DNA from: CAVZZV01 sp963779845
GTDB lineage: Bacteria > Bacteroidota > Bacteroidia > Bacteroidales > GCA-2748055
Length of the DNA: 64,000 bases
Direction: 5' to 3'
Assembly (NCBI GenBank): GCA_963779845.1
Contig: CAVZZV010000006.1
Location: 124,001 to 188,000 of the forward strand
In this document: piece by piece, positions 1-8,498 of the stretch
Numbering within the stretch: position 1 is the stretch's first letter
Layout of the letters: each line of letters begins with the position of its first letter
Translations under genes and position numbers: made by a program
Notes under the pieces: model-generated
What the model was told of the DNA's origin: nothing
Database searches by the model: none
The model's input: the letters and a program-made list of their open reading frames with translations, nothing else

Positions 1-835
1 ATTTAACAAGATCGGACAGTTGAAGGAGATCCTCAAGCAATTCGAGCAGTAAGGAATCATCATAGGCATACTTCCTGAATTTATACAGAATTTCACTTGT
101 AATGGATTCCATCGCATCGATTTGATAGCGCTCTTCAATATAAACCCTGACCGCATCGGACAAAATGGTATAATGCTCTTTAATGGCACCCCTTTGCCAT
201 AATTTTTCCGCCTTCAGATAATCCAGTTGTTTTAAAGCCTTTTCATGAGGAGGTATTCTCTCCTCCGGTTTCTCCTCAGGCTTATTTTTCTTTCGAAAGA
301 AGCGTACCGCCAGAACAATAAGCAGGATAAGCAGGATAATCCCTGCAAAATACCATCTGTAGGGTCGCAGTTCACTGATCGAAAACGGAGTATTGATGGG
401 GGCTTTAATGTCCTTTACTGAAGCAGTGGTATCTACCGGTGGAATGTTTACCCGCAGGTGAAGAGGATTGGTATAAAGTGTATCGTTGGGTATTCCCGGA
501 ATCGACAAAATAGGTATGCCGGGAATCATGTAAGATCCCGAATCGAAACTGGTGATCAGGTAACTGAAATGATAATTTTTTGTACTTTCATCTATTGAAG
601 TGTCGGCTTTAAAAGCTAAAACCTCAATACCTGGCAGGATAAACTGCCCATCGCTTGCCACCATATATTGTGTCGATCCGGTTTTCAGCGTTTGTATGTT
701 AATATCCAGTTTAATCTGATCACCAATCATTATGGTATCTGAGCTGAGATTAGCAGAAACAGAAGGATCCTCCGCGCTGCTCATGAAAGGGGCCATTGAA
801 AGAACCACAAAGAATATAATAAATTTCCGGATCAT
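1..835 (-). CDS. BatD-like membrane protein, 3' part beyond window
   Basis: The reading frame stays open from an ATG at 835 to the left edge, so the C-terminus is missing (about 278 codons seen). Residues 1-21 form a signal peptide ending near MSSAEDP. A beta-rich extracytoplasmic domain covers about 25-145 and one membrane helix about 161-179. A basic RFFRKK stretch and a charged, helical cytoplasmic tail follow. This is the layout of the BatD/DUF4381-like proteins that follow DUF58 genes in Bacteroidota moxR/bat operons. The start lies 6 bases after the DUF58 stop, so the two are surely cotranscribed. VWA proteins (BatA/BatB) would be expected further left. The family assignment rests on topology and context, not on a catalytic motif. 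Confidence 0.7.
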   Translation of the reverse strand, partial: MIRKFIIFFVVLSMAPFMSSAEDPSVSANLSSDTIMIGDQIKLDINIQTLKTGSTQYMVASDGQFILPGIEVLAFKADTSIDESTKNYHFSYLITSFDSGSYMIPGIPILSIPGIPNDTLYTNPLHLRVNIPPVDTTASVKDIKAPINTPFSISELRPYRWYFAGIILLILLIVLAVRFFRKKNKPEEKPEERIPPHEKALKQLDYLKAEKLWQRGAIKEHYTILSDAVRVYIEERYQIDAMESITSEILYKFRKYAYDDSLLLELLEDLLQLSDLVK

Positions 836-841
836 AGAGGC

Positions 842-1714
842 CTAGCGGTTTTTAAATAGTCGTATTAAAGGTTTAACGTAATCATCTGAAGTGTCTATGG
901 AAGTATAGTCTACCCCACATCTGGAAAATGATTTTTTCAATTCCATGGTACGGTTTCTCCAGTTGGCTGCATAATCACGCCTGGTAGATCTTATCGATGT
1001 GTCGATCCATCTGTAGCTCTTAAGCTCTGGATCATAAATTCGTACAAGTCCGATGTCAGGAAGTTCAGTTTCACGAATATCATAAACCTGGAGTGCGGTT
1101 ACGTCGTGTTTTCTTCCAGCAATTTTAAGGGAGTCCTCAAAATCAGGGCAGATGAAGTCCGAAAGAATGAAAGCAGTGCATCTCTTCTTAATCGCGTTTG
1201 TAAGGTATTTCAGGGGTTCCTGCAGGTCGGTTTTTTCACTTTCGGGTTTAAATTCTATGAGTTCCCTGATTATATGAAGTATGTGTTTTCGGCCTTTTTT
1301 GGGAGGGATAAATTTTTCCACCTTATCGCTAAAGAATATGACGCCCGCCTTATCGTTATTGATAATAGCTGAAAATGAAAGCATTGCAGCAATCTCGGTC
1401 ATAATATTTTTCTTCAGGGAGGATGCAGAACCGAAAAGGCGCGAACCGCTCACATCAATTAACAACATCACTGTCAGTTCTCGTTCCTCCTCAAAAGTTT
1501 TGATATAAGGATGATTGAACCGGGCAGTCACATTCCAATCAATTGACCGGGTATCATCACCGTATTGATATTCCCGGACCTCGCTGAAGGTCATTCCCCT
1601 GCCTTTAAAGGCACTGTGATATTCGCCTGCAAAGAACTGACTGCTAAGTCCGCGGGTTTTGATCTCAATCTTACGTACTTTTTTTAATAATTCCTGTGTA
1701 TCTGCCTGAGCCAT
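842..1714 (-). CDS. DUF58 domain protein (MoxR-associated)
   Basis: 290 residues, the usual length for Bacteroidota DUF58 proteins. The hallmark YGDDTRSIDWN segment (about residues 51-61) is followed by NVTARFNHPYIKTFEEERE. After it comes a VWA-like strand MLLIDVSGS, whose DxSxS motif resembles a MIDAS site. No signal peptide or membrane helix is visible. DUF58 proteins are encoded next to MoxR ATPases and are thought to be adaptors or substrates of the MoxR-VWA chaperone system, linked in Bacteroides to aerotolerance and envelope stress. It lies 22 bases after the small secreted protein and 6 bases before the BatD-like gene. The family call is firm; the molecular function is not established. 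Confidence 0.93.
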   Translation of the reverse strand: MAQADTQELLKKVRKIEIKTRGLSSQFFAGEYHSAFKGRGMTFSEVREYQYGDDTRSIDWNVTARFNHPYIKTFEEERELTVMLLIDVSGSRLFGSASSLKKNIMTEIAAMLSFSAIINNDKAGVIFFSDKVEKFIPPKKGRKHILHIIRELIEFKPESEKTDLQEPLKYLTNAIKKRCTAFILSDFICPDFEDSLKIAGRKHDVTALQVYDIRETELPDIGLVRIYDPELKSYRWIDTSIRSTRRDYAANWRNRTMELKKSFSRCGVDYTSIDTSDDYVKPLIRLFKNR

Positions 1715-1736
1715 TGTAAAATTCCCGGTTTAATCG

Positions 1737-2141
1737 CTACTTTTTTTTTATACGGAGGATAAAATACCATTCTGTCTCCTCCAGCTTTATCGTGAAATAT
1801 TCATTTCCCACTTTATATTCCCATAGATTTTTCCCCGACCTGTTAAAATTTTTATCATTTTCAGCAATCACAAAATCATACTCAGAATAGTCGCATATAA
1901 TTTTTGCGGATCCGGCCGTGCTTTCATTATTGAAGAAAACGACGAGTGTTTTTGTTCCCTCCGTGTTAACGAATTTCAGGTAATCAAAACTTTGGGCGGT
2001 GACCATTTCATCGGGATGATAACCCGACTTTTTTGCCAGATTTTTAGTTTCTTCTTTTGTCAGACCAATAAAATGCTGGGCACTGCTTTCGAAGAAAAAG
2101 AAGGAGGCTAAAAAAAAACTTATGAGGAGGAATTTTGTCAT
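1737..2141 (-). CDS. small secreted protein in moxR operon, unknown function
   Basis: About 134 residues from ATG 2141. A longer version could start at 2165, but that would overlap the end of moxR by 14 bases and leave the signal peptide poorly placed. From 2141 the protein begins MTKFLLISFF with a hydrophobic stretch ending SSAQ, a clear Sec signal peptide, and AAGGAC precedes the start by a few bases. The mature part of about 115 residues is mixed alpha/beta with no cysteines conserved in an obvious pattern, and it ends in a basic tail (RIKKK). I do not recognise the family. Its place between moxR and DUF58 suggests a periplasmic role connected to the Bat system, which is inference only. 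Confidence 0.75.
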   Translation of the reverse strand: MTKFLLISFFLASFFFFESSAQHFIGLTKEETKNLAKKSGYHPDEMVTAQSFDYLKFVNTEGTKTLVVFFNNESTAGSAKIICDYSEYDFVIAENDKNFNRSGKNLWEYKVGNEYFTIKLEETEWYFILRIKKK

Positions 2142-2151
2142 GAAATTGTCC

Positions 2152-3147
2152 TTATGGAACTTCAATTTTATTCAATATTTCCGTAATGATATCAACCGTA
2201 GAGATGTTTTCAGCCTCAGCTTCGTAACTTAATCCTAAGCGGTGTTGCATTACATCATGACAGATGGCCCTGACATCTTCAGGCACTACATACCCCCTTC
2301 TTTTAATAAAGGCATAAGCTTTGGAAGCTTTAGCCAGATTGATGCTTGCCCGGGGCGATGCACCATACTGGATAAGGTTGGAAAACTGCTCCAGCCCGTA
2401 TTTCTGAGGCTCGCGGGTGGCAAAAACAATATCCAGAATATAGTTTTCTATTTTTTCATCCAGGTAAACCTCTTTAACAGTTTCACGTGCTTTCAGGATA
2501 TCCGATGGAGAAAGGATTTTTTTGGGCTGAGGAAATATTTTTCCCAGGTTCTCTCTCATAATGCCACGTTCCTCTTCCTTTCCGGGATAAGAAATAATCA
2601 CCTTAAGCATAAAACGGTCAACCTGTGCTTCCGGTAATGGGTAAGTCCCTTCCTGTTCTATCGGGTTTTGGGTCGCCAGCACAAGAAAAGGGCTTTCGAG
2701 CGGAAATGTTTTGTCACCTATGGTAACCTGTTTTTCCTGCATGGCTTCGAGCAAGGCACTCTGCACTTTTGCCGGGGAGCGGTTGATTTCGTCGGCGAGG
2801 ATAAAATTGGCGAAAACCGGTCCTTTTTTTACCTGAAATTCTTCCCTTTTCTGACTGTATATCATTGTTCCCAGGAGGTCGGCAGGAAGGAGGTCGGGGG
2901 TAAACTGAATCCGGCTGAATTTCGCATCGATCGTATCAGCCAGGGTCTTAATGGAGAGGGTCTTGGCTAAACCCGGCACCCCTTCAAGCAGTATATGCCC
3001 ATCGGACAGAAGTCCAATCAACAGCCTCTCCAGAAGTCGCTTTTGTCCAATGATAACTTTTTGCAACTCAATATTCAAAAGGTCTACAAACTCACTTTCC
3101 TGTTTTATCCGTTCGTTGAGCTCTTTAATATTAACATTTTCATCCAT
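2152..3147 (-). CDS. MoxR-family AAA+ ATPase
   Basis: 331 residues, typical for MoxR. The Walker A variant EGVPGLAKT is near residue 56, Walker B is ILADEINR, and the sensor/arginine-finger region reads ATQNPIEQEGTYPLPEAQVDRF, a MoxR signature. The C-terminal lid contains SPRASINL, also conserved. MoxR ATPases work as chaperones that assemble or activate partner complexes with VWA-domain proteins. This copy heads a minus-strand operon with a small secreted protein, DUF58 and a BatD-like protein, the Bacteroidota aerotolerance layout. Upstream, at 3166-3173, CAAATTAA reads as TTAATTTG on the coding strand, close to a -7 element but not perfect. Confidence 0.95.
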   Translation of the reverse strand: MDENVNIKELNERIKQESEFVDLLNIELQKVIIGQKRLLERLLIGLLSDGHILLEGVPGLAKTLSIKTLADTIDAKFSRIQFTPDLLPADLLGTMIYSQKREEFQVKKGPVFANFILADEINRSPAKVQSALLEAMQEKQVTIGDKTFPLESPFLVLATQNPIEQEGTYPLPEAQVDRFMLKVIISYPGKEEERGIMRENLGKIFPQPKKILSPSDILKARETVKEVYLDEKIENYILDIVFATREPQKYGLEQFSNLIQYGASPRASINLAKASKAYAFIKRRGYVVPEDVRAICHDVMQHRLGLSYEAEAENISTVDIITEILNKIEVP

Positions 3148-3301
3148 GATTCAATCGGGTTTAAACAAATTAAACGTAAAAGACGGTTTTAAAAAACAGT
3201 TCCAAAATTCGCTCTAAAACGCATAAAAAACAAGGGGCATTGCACTTTTCCTGTTAAAAAATGTTAAAGCATCCCCCATCCTTCTTCACTTCTGTCCAGC
3301 A

Positions 3302-3331
3302 TTGTTGATACGTGTGAAATTATTAACTTTA
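3302..3331 (+). promoter_or_regulatory. possible promoter for truA
   Basis: TAACTTTA at 3324-3331 is one base from the Bacteroidota -7 consensus TAnnTTTG. TTG at 3302-3304 lies about 19 bases upstream as a possible -33 element. The distance to the truA start is about 70 bases. Moderate to weak support. Confidence 0.35.
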
Positions 3332-3399
3332 GCCATCCTTAGTTATTCAAATTTGGCTATACCCGGAGACTGAGAAAATTCCGGAAATTAATGGTATTA

Positions 3400-4176
3400 A
3401 TGCAAAAACGGTATTTTATCGAACTCGCCTATAAGGGGACCAATTATCATGGGTGGCAATCCCAGAAGAATTCAGTTGCCGTTCAATCAGTATTGGAAAA
3501 CGCCCTAAGACTGCTGGTTAAAGGATCCAAATCCCTTACCGGAGCAGGAAGGACGGATACCGGCGTTCATGCTTCCTATTATGTAGCCCATTTTGACGCT
3601 TCACAGATAGAAAAGTTACCAGAACTGGTAATAAAGTTAAACCGTTTTCTCCCCTCCGATATTGCTGTTTTTAACATTCAGGAGATGCCTGCTGAGGCTC
3701 ATGCCCGCTTTGATGCAGTAAGCAGGACTTATAAGTATTTCATCACTACCCATAAAGAAGTATTCGCAAAAGATTTCTGCAATATAGTCTCGCGTGAGCC
3801 GGATATGGAGGCCATGAACTGTGGGGCAAAATTTATTGCCTCACAGACCGATTTCACAACATTCAGCAAATTGCACAGTGATAATAAAACGAATATTTGC
3901 CATATTGAAAAGGCAGTTTTTTCGAGACAGGGGAATTTTATAATTTTTGAAATTACAGCTGACCGTTTTTTGCGGAATATGGTAAGGGCCATTACGGCTT
4001 CACTGCTCTCCCTGGGTCTTGGGAAAATCACCCTTGAAGAACTTAAAACTATCGCTGAATCAAAAGAAAGGGGGCTGGTAAAAGGATCAGCCACGGCCAG
4101 GGGACTTTTTTTAACTGACATACGTTATCCTGCGGCCTTCGCACTGAGTAGAGTAAAAATAAACTACTTCAGATAA
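3400..4176 (+). CDS. truA: tRNA pseudouridine synthase A
   Basis: TruA converts U38-U40 in the tRNA anticodon stem to pseudouridine. About 258 residues from ATG 3400; an in-frame ATG at 3391 would add only three residues. The N-terminal YFIELAYKGTNYHGWQ and the catalytic GAGRTDTGVHA with Asp at about residue 53 are diagnostic. Further conserved pieces are HARFDA..RTYKY and FLRNMVRAI near the C-terminus. The gene is divergent from moxR. Its last 13 bases overlap the 3' end of the convergent histidine kinase gene. No oddity in length or motifs. Confidence 0.97.
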   Translation: MQKRYFIELAYKGTNYHGWQSQKNSVAVQSVLENALRLLVKGSKSLTGAGRTDTGVHASYYVAHFDASQIEKLPELVIKLNRFLPSDIAVFNIQEMPAEAHARFDAVSRTYKYFITTHKEVFAKDFCNIVSREPDMEAMNCGAKFIASQTDFTTFSKLHSDNKTNICHIEKAVFSRQGNFIIFEITADRFLRNMVRAITASLLSLGLGKITLEELKTIAESKERGLVKGSATARGLFLTDIRYPAAFALSRVKINYFR

Positions 4177-5993
4177 GGATTGATTACATTTATAAGATCT
4201 TTCTGAAGAATGGGTTTGGAAAGATAGTCATCGCACCCATAACTCCGGGCCTTTTCCCTTTCTCCGGCAAACGCATGGGCAGTAAGGGCAATCACAGGCA
4301 GATCAGGGGTTAATTCCTTAATCAGGGTGGTTGCGGTGTAACCATCCATGACCGGCATCTTGACATCCATTAACACGAGATCTATGTCGGGATTATGCTG
4401 GCATTCTTCCACAGCTTTCCTCCCATCTTTAACCCAAATAGTCTTGGCGTTAAAATTTTTCAGAATTTCATCCACCAGGATATAATTTGTCTCTTCATCT
4501 TCAGCAATCAGGATTGTTTTTCCGGTCAGATAAACCGGTTCGTAAGAGTTTAAGACTTCCTGAACAGATGGGGTGTCTGTCTTAGGACTGGTAAAGCCGG
4601 GTAGACTGAAAAAAAAGCGCGAGCCTATACCTTCTGTCGACCGGAAATTCATTTCTCCTCCAAGGAGGTTGACAATCCGGTGCGAAATAGCCAGTCCCAG
4701 ACCCGTTCCCCGATAAAGTTTTAGTGTATTGGTCTCCCCTTTTCTAAAAGGTTCAAAAATAGATTGTCTCTCATTGGCTGCTATGCCAATCCCTGTATCT
4801 TTGACAAAAAAATCGATATTTGCGTCACCATTCATTTCAAAGCCAAATTCTATTTCCCCTTTCTCAGTAAATTTCACGGCATTATTAAGCAGGTTCGACA
4901 GCACCTGCCTTAAACGGTGTTCGTCTGTGAAAAACAAAACCCCGGGGCTAATTTGATTTTTGAGCACCAGTTTTATCTGTCCCCTGCCGGCCATTTGCAA
5001 TTCATTATTAACTGAAGTATAGAGTTCCCCCATTACTTTATTCAGGTCCACATTGGATTTAATAATATTTAGCTGTCCGGCTTCAATTTTTGAAATATCA
5101 ATAATATCATCTATAAGTTTCATCAGGGATGCCGAACTGACATGGATAAGTTCAATGTATTCCTTTCGCTTTTCAAGGTTTAGGGAAGGATCAACAAGGA
5201 GATTGGAGAAACCAATGATTGAATTCATCGGGGTCCTGATTTCGTGCGACATATTGGCCAGGAAAAGTCCTTTTAGTTTATCAGCCTGTTCGGCCCTTTC
5301 CTTTGCTTTTCTCATTTTGGCTTCCGCCCTGGTGCGTCCTATATCCCTTCGCTGGAGCTGCTGAATCAGATCGTTAAAACTGAGGTAAAGCTTCCCTATC
5401 TCATCCCGGCTCCGTGCTCTGACCCTAATGGAAAAATCATTGGAATTTTTGATGTTTTCAAATATCCCTATTATTTTATTTAATGGCGCGATGATCAGCC
5501 TGTCAAAAAAGTTGAAAGTTATTCCAAGGATGATGAGGATAAAAATTGCAGGGATAAAGAAGAGCATAAGACTGTTTCTCCAAAAACCGGCATCGATCAG
5601 TAATATTACCGTCCCTCCATCGTCGAGGCTTAACGTATAAAGGAAACGATTGAAATTTCGACGTTTAACACCGTTTTCAGGGAGCCTTTTCAGATTGATA
5701 ATATCCCCCGAATACTTTTCTCCCCTTCCCTGGGCATCCAAAAGCATGGCTCCTTTAACATGTTCAAGTTTGATCAGGGAATCTACTATGGCCGATCTAA
5801 GTTTATAATCTTCAATCCCTTCATAATGGCTGATGATTCTTGATTCTCCTTCTGAAATTGTCTTAAAAATGTTCGACTCATTGGAATATTGATTAAAATG
5901 AAAGAAAAAAACCAGGGCAAGGGCTTCCAAAGTCAAGGCAATGCTCAGGACGATAATAAATTTATTTCTTAATGACTGATCCCTGAACTGCAT
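4164..5993 (-). CDS. hybrid sensor histidine kinase/response regulator
   Basis: 609 residues. Membrane helices at about 12-31 and 141-162 enclose an extracytoplasmic sensor of about 110 residues with no family I recognise. A HAMP-like linker with RARSRDEIG follows at about 165-217, then a short coiled coil. The HisKA box ANMSHEIRTPMNS puts the phospho-accepting His at about residue 250. The ATPase domain has DTGIGI and GTGLGLAIS, and a C-terminal receiver domain starts near 490 with the Asp in LVLMDVKMP and the conserved Lys in YLSKP. No DNA-binding output domain is present, so it probably relays to another protein. It starts 36 bases after the aroE stop and may be the last gene of that operon. 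The signal sensed is unknown. Confidence 0.93.
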   Translation of the reverse strand: MQFRDQSLRNKFIIVLSIALTLEALALVFFFHFNQYSNESNIFKTISEGESRIISHYEGIEDYKLRSAIVDSLIKLEHVKGAMLLDAQGRGEKYSGDIINLKRLPENGVKRRNFNRFLYTLSLDDGGTVILLIDAGFWRNSLMLFFIPAIFILIILGITFNFFDRLIIAPLNKIIGIFENIKNSNDFSIRVRARSRDEIGKLYLSFNDLIQQLQRRDIGRTRAEAKMRKAKERAEQADKLKGLFLANMSHEIRTPMNSIIGFSNLLVDPSLNLEKRKEYIELIHVSSASLMKLIDDIIDISKIEAGQLNIIKSNVDLNKVMGELYTSVNNELQMAGRGQIKLVLKNQISPGVLFFTDEHRLRQVLSNLLNNAVKFTEKGEIEFGFEMNGDANIDFFVKDTGIGIAANERQSIFEPFRKGETNTLKLYRGTGLGLAISHRIVNLLGGEMNFRSTEGIGSRFFFSLPGFTSPKTDTPSVQEVLNSYEPVYLTGKTILIAEDEETNYILVDEILKNFNAKTIWVKDGRKAVEECQHNPDIDLVLMDVKMPVMDGYTATTLIKELTPDLPVIALTAHAFAGEREKARSYGCDDYLSKPILQKDLINVINPYLK

Positions 5994-6029
5994 TATCTCA
6001 AATTGCTTAGATGAAGGTTAAAATCTACT

Positions 6030-6782
6030 TCATGTGTTGTCATTCCAAATATTCCATGATGCAATAGCTTGTTTCTCAAGCATCTCGTATCCATTTTTTA
6101 TTCTCGCCCCCCTCGATTTTCCTTTCTGCAGAAATACCGTCTCCTTAGGATTATAAACGAGATCATAAAGAGTATGTTTTGCAGCGATGTAAGAATATGG
6201 TATTTCAGGGTAACCCGAAATGTTTGGAAATGTTCCCAGGGGGGTCGTATTAATGATCAGTAGATTTTTTGAAATGATCTCTTTATCCAACTCCTTGTAG
6301 GTCATTACCTCGGGTCTGTTCCCCTTTCTGCTAACGAAAATAACTTCAATATTGAGTTTACCCAGGACATAAGCAACTGCATGGGAGGCCCCCCCGGTGC
6401 CGAGCACCAAAGCCGATTTTACAGGAACCTGAAGCAACGGGAGTAGTGAATCCCTGAAGCCAATAATATCGGTATTGAACCCTTTAAGGAGTATACGACT
6501 TTCAATCCTGTCTATTTTCACTGTATTAACGGCACCAACTTCATTGGCCGATTTATCCAGATCATCAAGAAAGGGAATGATTTGCTGCTTATAGGGTATG
6601 GTAACGTTCAAACCTTTCAGTTCCGGATTGTTCTCGATCAGGCCTCTGAAACCGGATATATGCTGAAGTGGAAAATTCTCATATTTACAATCAACTATTC
6701 CTTCGTTTTCAAACTTTTTTTCAAAAAAGTTTTTGGAAAAGGAATGAACGATGGATTTTCCAATAAGACCATAAACCTTCAT
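6030..6782 (-). CDS. aroE: shikimate dehydrogenase
   Basis: AroE reduces 3-dehydroshikimate to shikimate with NADPH in chorismate synthesis. From ATG 6782 the protein is 250 residues and begins MKVYGLIGKSIVHSFSK, the normal N-terminus. A longer frame upstream would run into the DUF368 gene and is not needed. The substrate residues are in HSFSKNFF and the catalytic Lys in NVTIPYKQ. The dinucleotide loop is GTGGASHAV, and NTTPLGTFPN is typical. It starts 11 bases after the DUF368 stop and is translated from the same message. It is slightly shorter than E. coli AroE, as usual in Bacteroidota. Confidence 0.95.
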   Translation of the reverse strand: MKVYGLIGKSIVHSFSKNFFEKKFENEGIVDCKYENFPLQHISGFRGLIENNPELKGLNVTIPYKQQIIPFLDDLDKSANEVGAVNTVKIDRIESRILLKGFNTDIIGFRDSLLPLLQVPVKSALVLGTGGASHAVAYVLGKLNIEVIFVSRKGNRPEVMTYKELDKEIISKNLLIINTTPLGTFPNISGYPEIPYSYIAAKHTLYDLVYNPKETVFLQKGKSRGARIKNGYEMLEKQAIASWNIWNDNT

Positions 6783-6792
6783 CCTGCCTGCT

Positions 6793-7716
6793 TTATTTTT
6801 CCTCCTCAATTTTTCCGGTAATCCGGTAAACAACAATAATAAGAATAAAACCTGTAAGCGCAAGGATCAGGGCGGTAAAAAAACCTGAACTCAGGCTAAT
6901 TTCCGGAAGGATATTTTTCTCGACCAGGGCATGGGTTGCTCCGTGGCTGTCCGTATAGGTAGAAACAATTTCTTTCCATGGCCAGATTTTATTTAAGGAT
7001 CCGATCATAAATCCCGCGAGCATTCCAATTGTAGGAAGGCGGTATTTTTTAAGCAGCCAGGAGAGAAAATTGGAAAACAGGATTATTCCTGAACCGGCGC
7101 CAGCTGCGAAAACCAATAAAACCAATACCTTGAATTCACTCACTGCATTTAGTATGAACTGATATTTTCCCAATAGTAATAGTATGAAACTTCCTGATAT
7201 CCCGGGAAGAACCATAGCGCAAATTGCCAGGGCCCCGGAAAAAAATATGAACCACCAGGCATTTGTGGTTTGTGCAGGGCTAACTGATGTAATCCAAAAA
7301 GCAATGGTCGCTCCCAAAACTATGGCAAAGACAACCCTGAATGACCATTTACTGATATCCATAAGGATCATAATGGCCGAAGCAATGACAAGACCGAAAA
7401 AGAACGACCAGAGGTAAGCAGGATAAGCGAGAAGCAGAAACTCCAATAGATGAGCAAGCGAAAAAATACTTAACAAAATACCTGAAAGAACCGCGAGAAG
7501 AAACCCTCCATTAACTTTTTGCCATAGCTCACCGATCTTGAATCTTAATAACAGTTGAAGTGCTTCCAGGTCAAAATTCTTTATAGAATTAATAAGTTCC
7601 TCGTATATACCGGTTATAAATGCAATGGTACCCCCTGAAACGCCTGGTACAACATCCGATGCTCCCATGCCCGCCCCTTTCAGGAAAAGCACGAGATACT
7701 CTTTTAACCCTCTCAT
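6793..7716 (-). CDS. DUF368 membrane protein, undecaprenyl-phosphate translocase (PopT) family
   Basis: 307 residues, mostly hydrophobic, with about eight to nine predicted membrane helices. The family hallmark GMGASDVVPGVSGGTIAFITGIYEEL is at residues 17-41, and a second repeat-like PGISGSFILLLLGKY is near 170. DUF368 (PopT) and DedA (UptA) proteins have been shown to recycle the lipid carrier undecaprenyl phosphate across the cytoplasmic membrane for wall and surface glycan synthesis. Start and stop overlap the neighbours: its ATG overlaps the comA stop by four bases, and aroE starts 11 bases after it. Family certain; function carried over from characterised homologues. Confidence 0.92.
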   Translation of the reverse strand: MRGLKEYLVLFLKGAGMGASDVVPGVSGGTIAFITGIYEELINSIKNFDLEALQLLLRFKIGELWQKVNGGFLLAVLSGILLSIFSLAHLLEFLLLAYPAYLWSFFFGLVIASAIMILMDISKWSFRVVFAIVLGATIAFWITSVSPAQTTNAWWFIFFSGALAICAMVLPGISGSFILLLLGKYQFILNAVSEFKVLVLLVFAAGAGSGIILFSNFLSWLLKKYRLPTIGMLAGFMIGSLNKIWPWKEIVSTYTDSHGATHALVEKNILPEISLSSGFFTALILALTGFILIIVVYRITGKIEEEK

Positions 7717-8498
7717 AATTTATACTTATGATATTCAGGGGGCAGGAAGTTAAAAAAAGTATCCCCTCTGAGTCCAAGCCTCAGGGCTTCGAGGGCCACC
7801 ACCTCAGCATGGGCTATATTCCCAAGGTTTACATTTGCCCCCAGCAAATCAATAAACCATACTTGCTGAGATTTATTGGGGGCTTCCCAGATTATATTTT
7901 CAACCTTTACAAAGTGGATTATATCGTCAATAAGATTGATATTAGCGCTTCCGTCTGCGTTATAAATACCTATTGTCCCGCTCTCCCTTGCTTCTGCAAT
8001 GACTTTCCATGCTCCTGTCTGCAATTCAGTCTTCATGTTTTTCACCCAAACCTCAGGACTAAGTTCTACCCCTTTTACTTTTGATCCGACTTCTGAGAGA
8101 ACTTTATATTCTTTGCTTAATTCATGAACGTATTTAAGCTTCTCTTCATGTTCGATCCGCATCGACCCATCCGAAACTTCTACTGTTTCAACTTGATAAT
8201 TCCCGATGAATTTTCGAAATTCATCGAACATATTCCTCACGATAAAGGCTTCAAAGAGAGTGCCTCCAAAATAGGGCTCGATATCGGCTGCCCGATACAC
8301 CGCTATTTTTTCTGTAAGGCTTGAGGAAAAAACAGCTGTGCCAAACCCAAATTTCACAAAGTCTGTAAATTCGGCACTGGTTTCCACGAAAGATTCAGCC
8401 TCTCTGATACTAAGGCCTTTATCCATCATCATAGTAATACCTGATTGTCTTGCTTTGGGGGTCCTTTCAGGGAGGAAAGGCAGATCATAATTCATCAT
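7713..8498 (-). CDS. comA: phosphosulfolactate synthase (ComA family)
   Basis: ComA adds sulfite to phosphoenolpyruvate to give (2R)-phosphosulfolactate. In methanogens this is the first step of coenzyme M synthesis; in bacteria it serves sulfolactate formation or unknown ends. At 261 residues the length fits. Family blocks visible are ARQSGITMMMDKGLS near residue 16, DFVKFGFGTA, FGGTLFEAF, VLSEVGSK, IWEAPNKSQQVWFI and the C-terminal NLGNI..LEALRLGLRGDT. The gene overlaps the TPR gene upstream by 14 bases and DUF368 downstream by four. No comB, comC or comDE is nearby, so the fate of the product in this organism is not shown here. Confidence 0.9.
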   Translation of the reverse strand: MMNYDLPFLPERTPKARQSGITMMMDKGLSIREAESFVETSAEFTDFVKFGFGTAVFSSSLTEKIAVYRAADIEPYFGGTLFEAFIVRNMFDEFRKFIGNYQVETVEVSDGSMRIEHEEKLKYVHELSKEYKVLSEVGSKVKGVELSPEVWVKNMKTELQTGAWKVIAEARESGTIGIYNADGSANINLIDDIIHFVKVENIIWEAPNKSQQVWFIDLLGANVNLGNIAHAEVVALEALRLGLRGDTFFNFLPPEYHKYKL

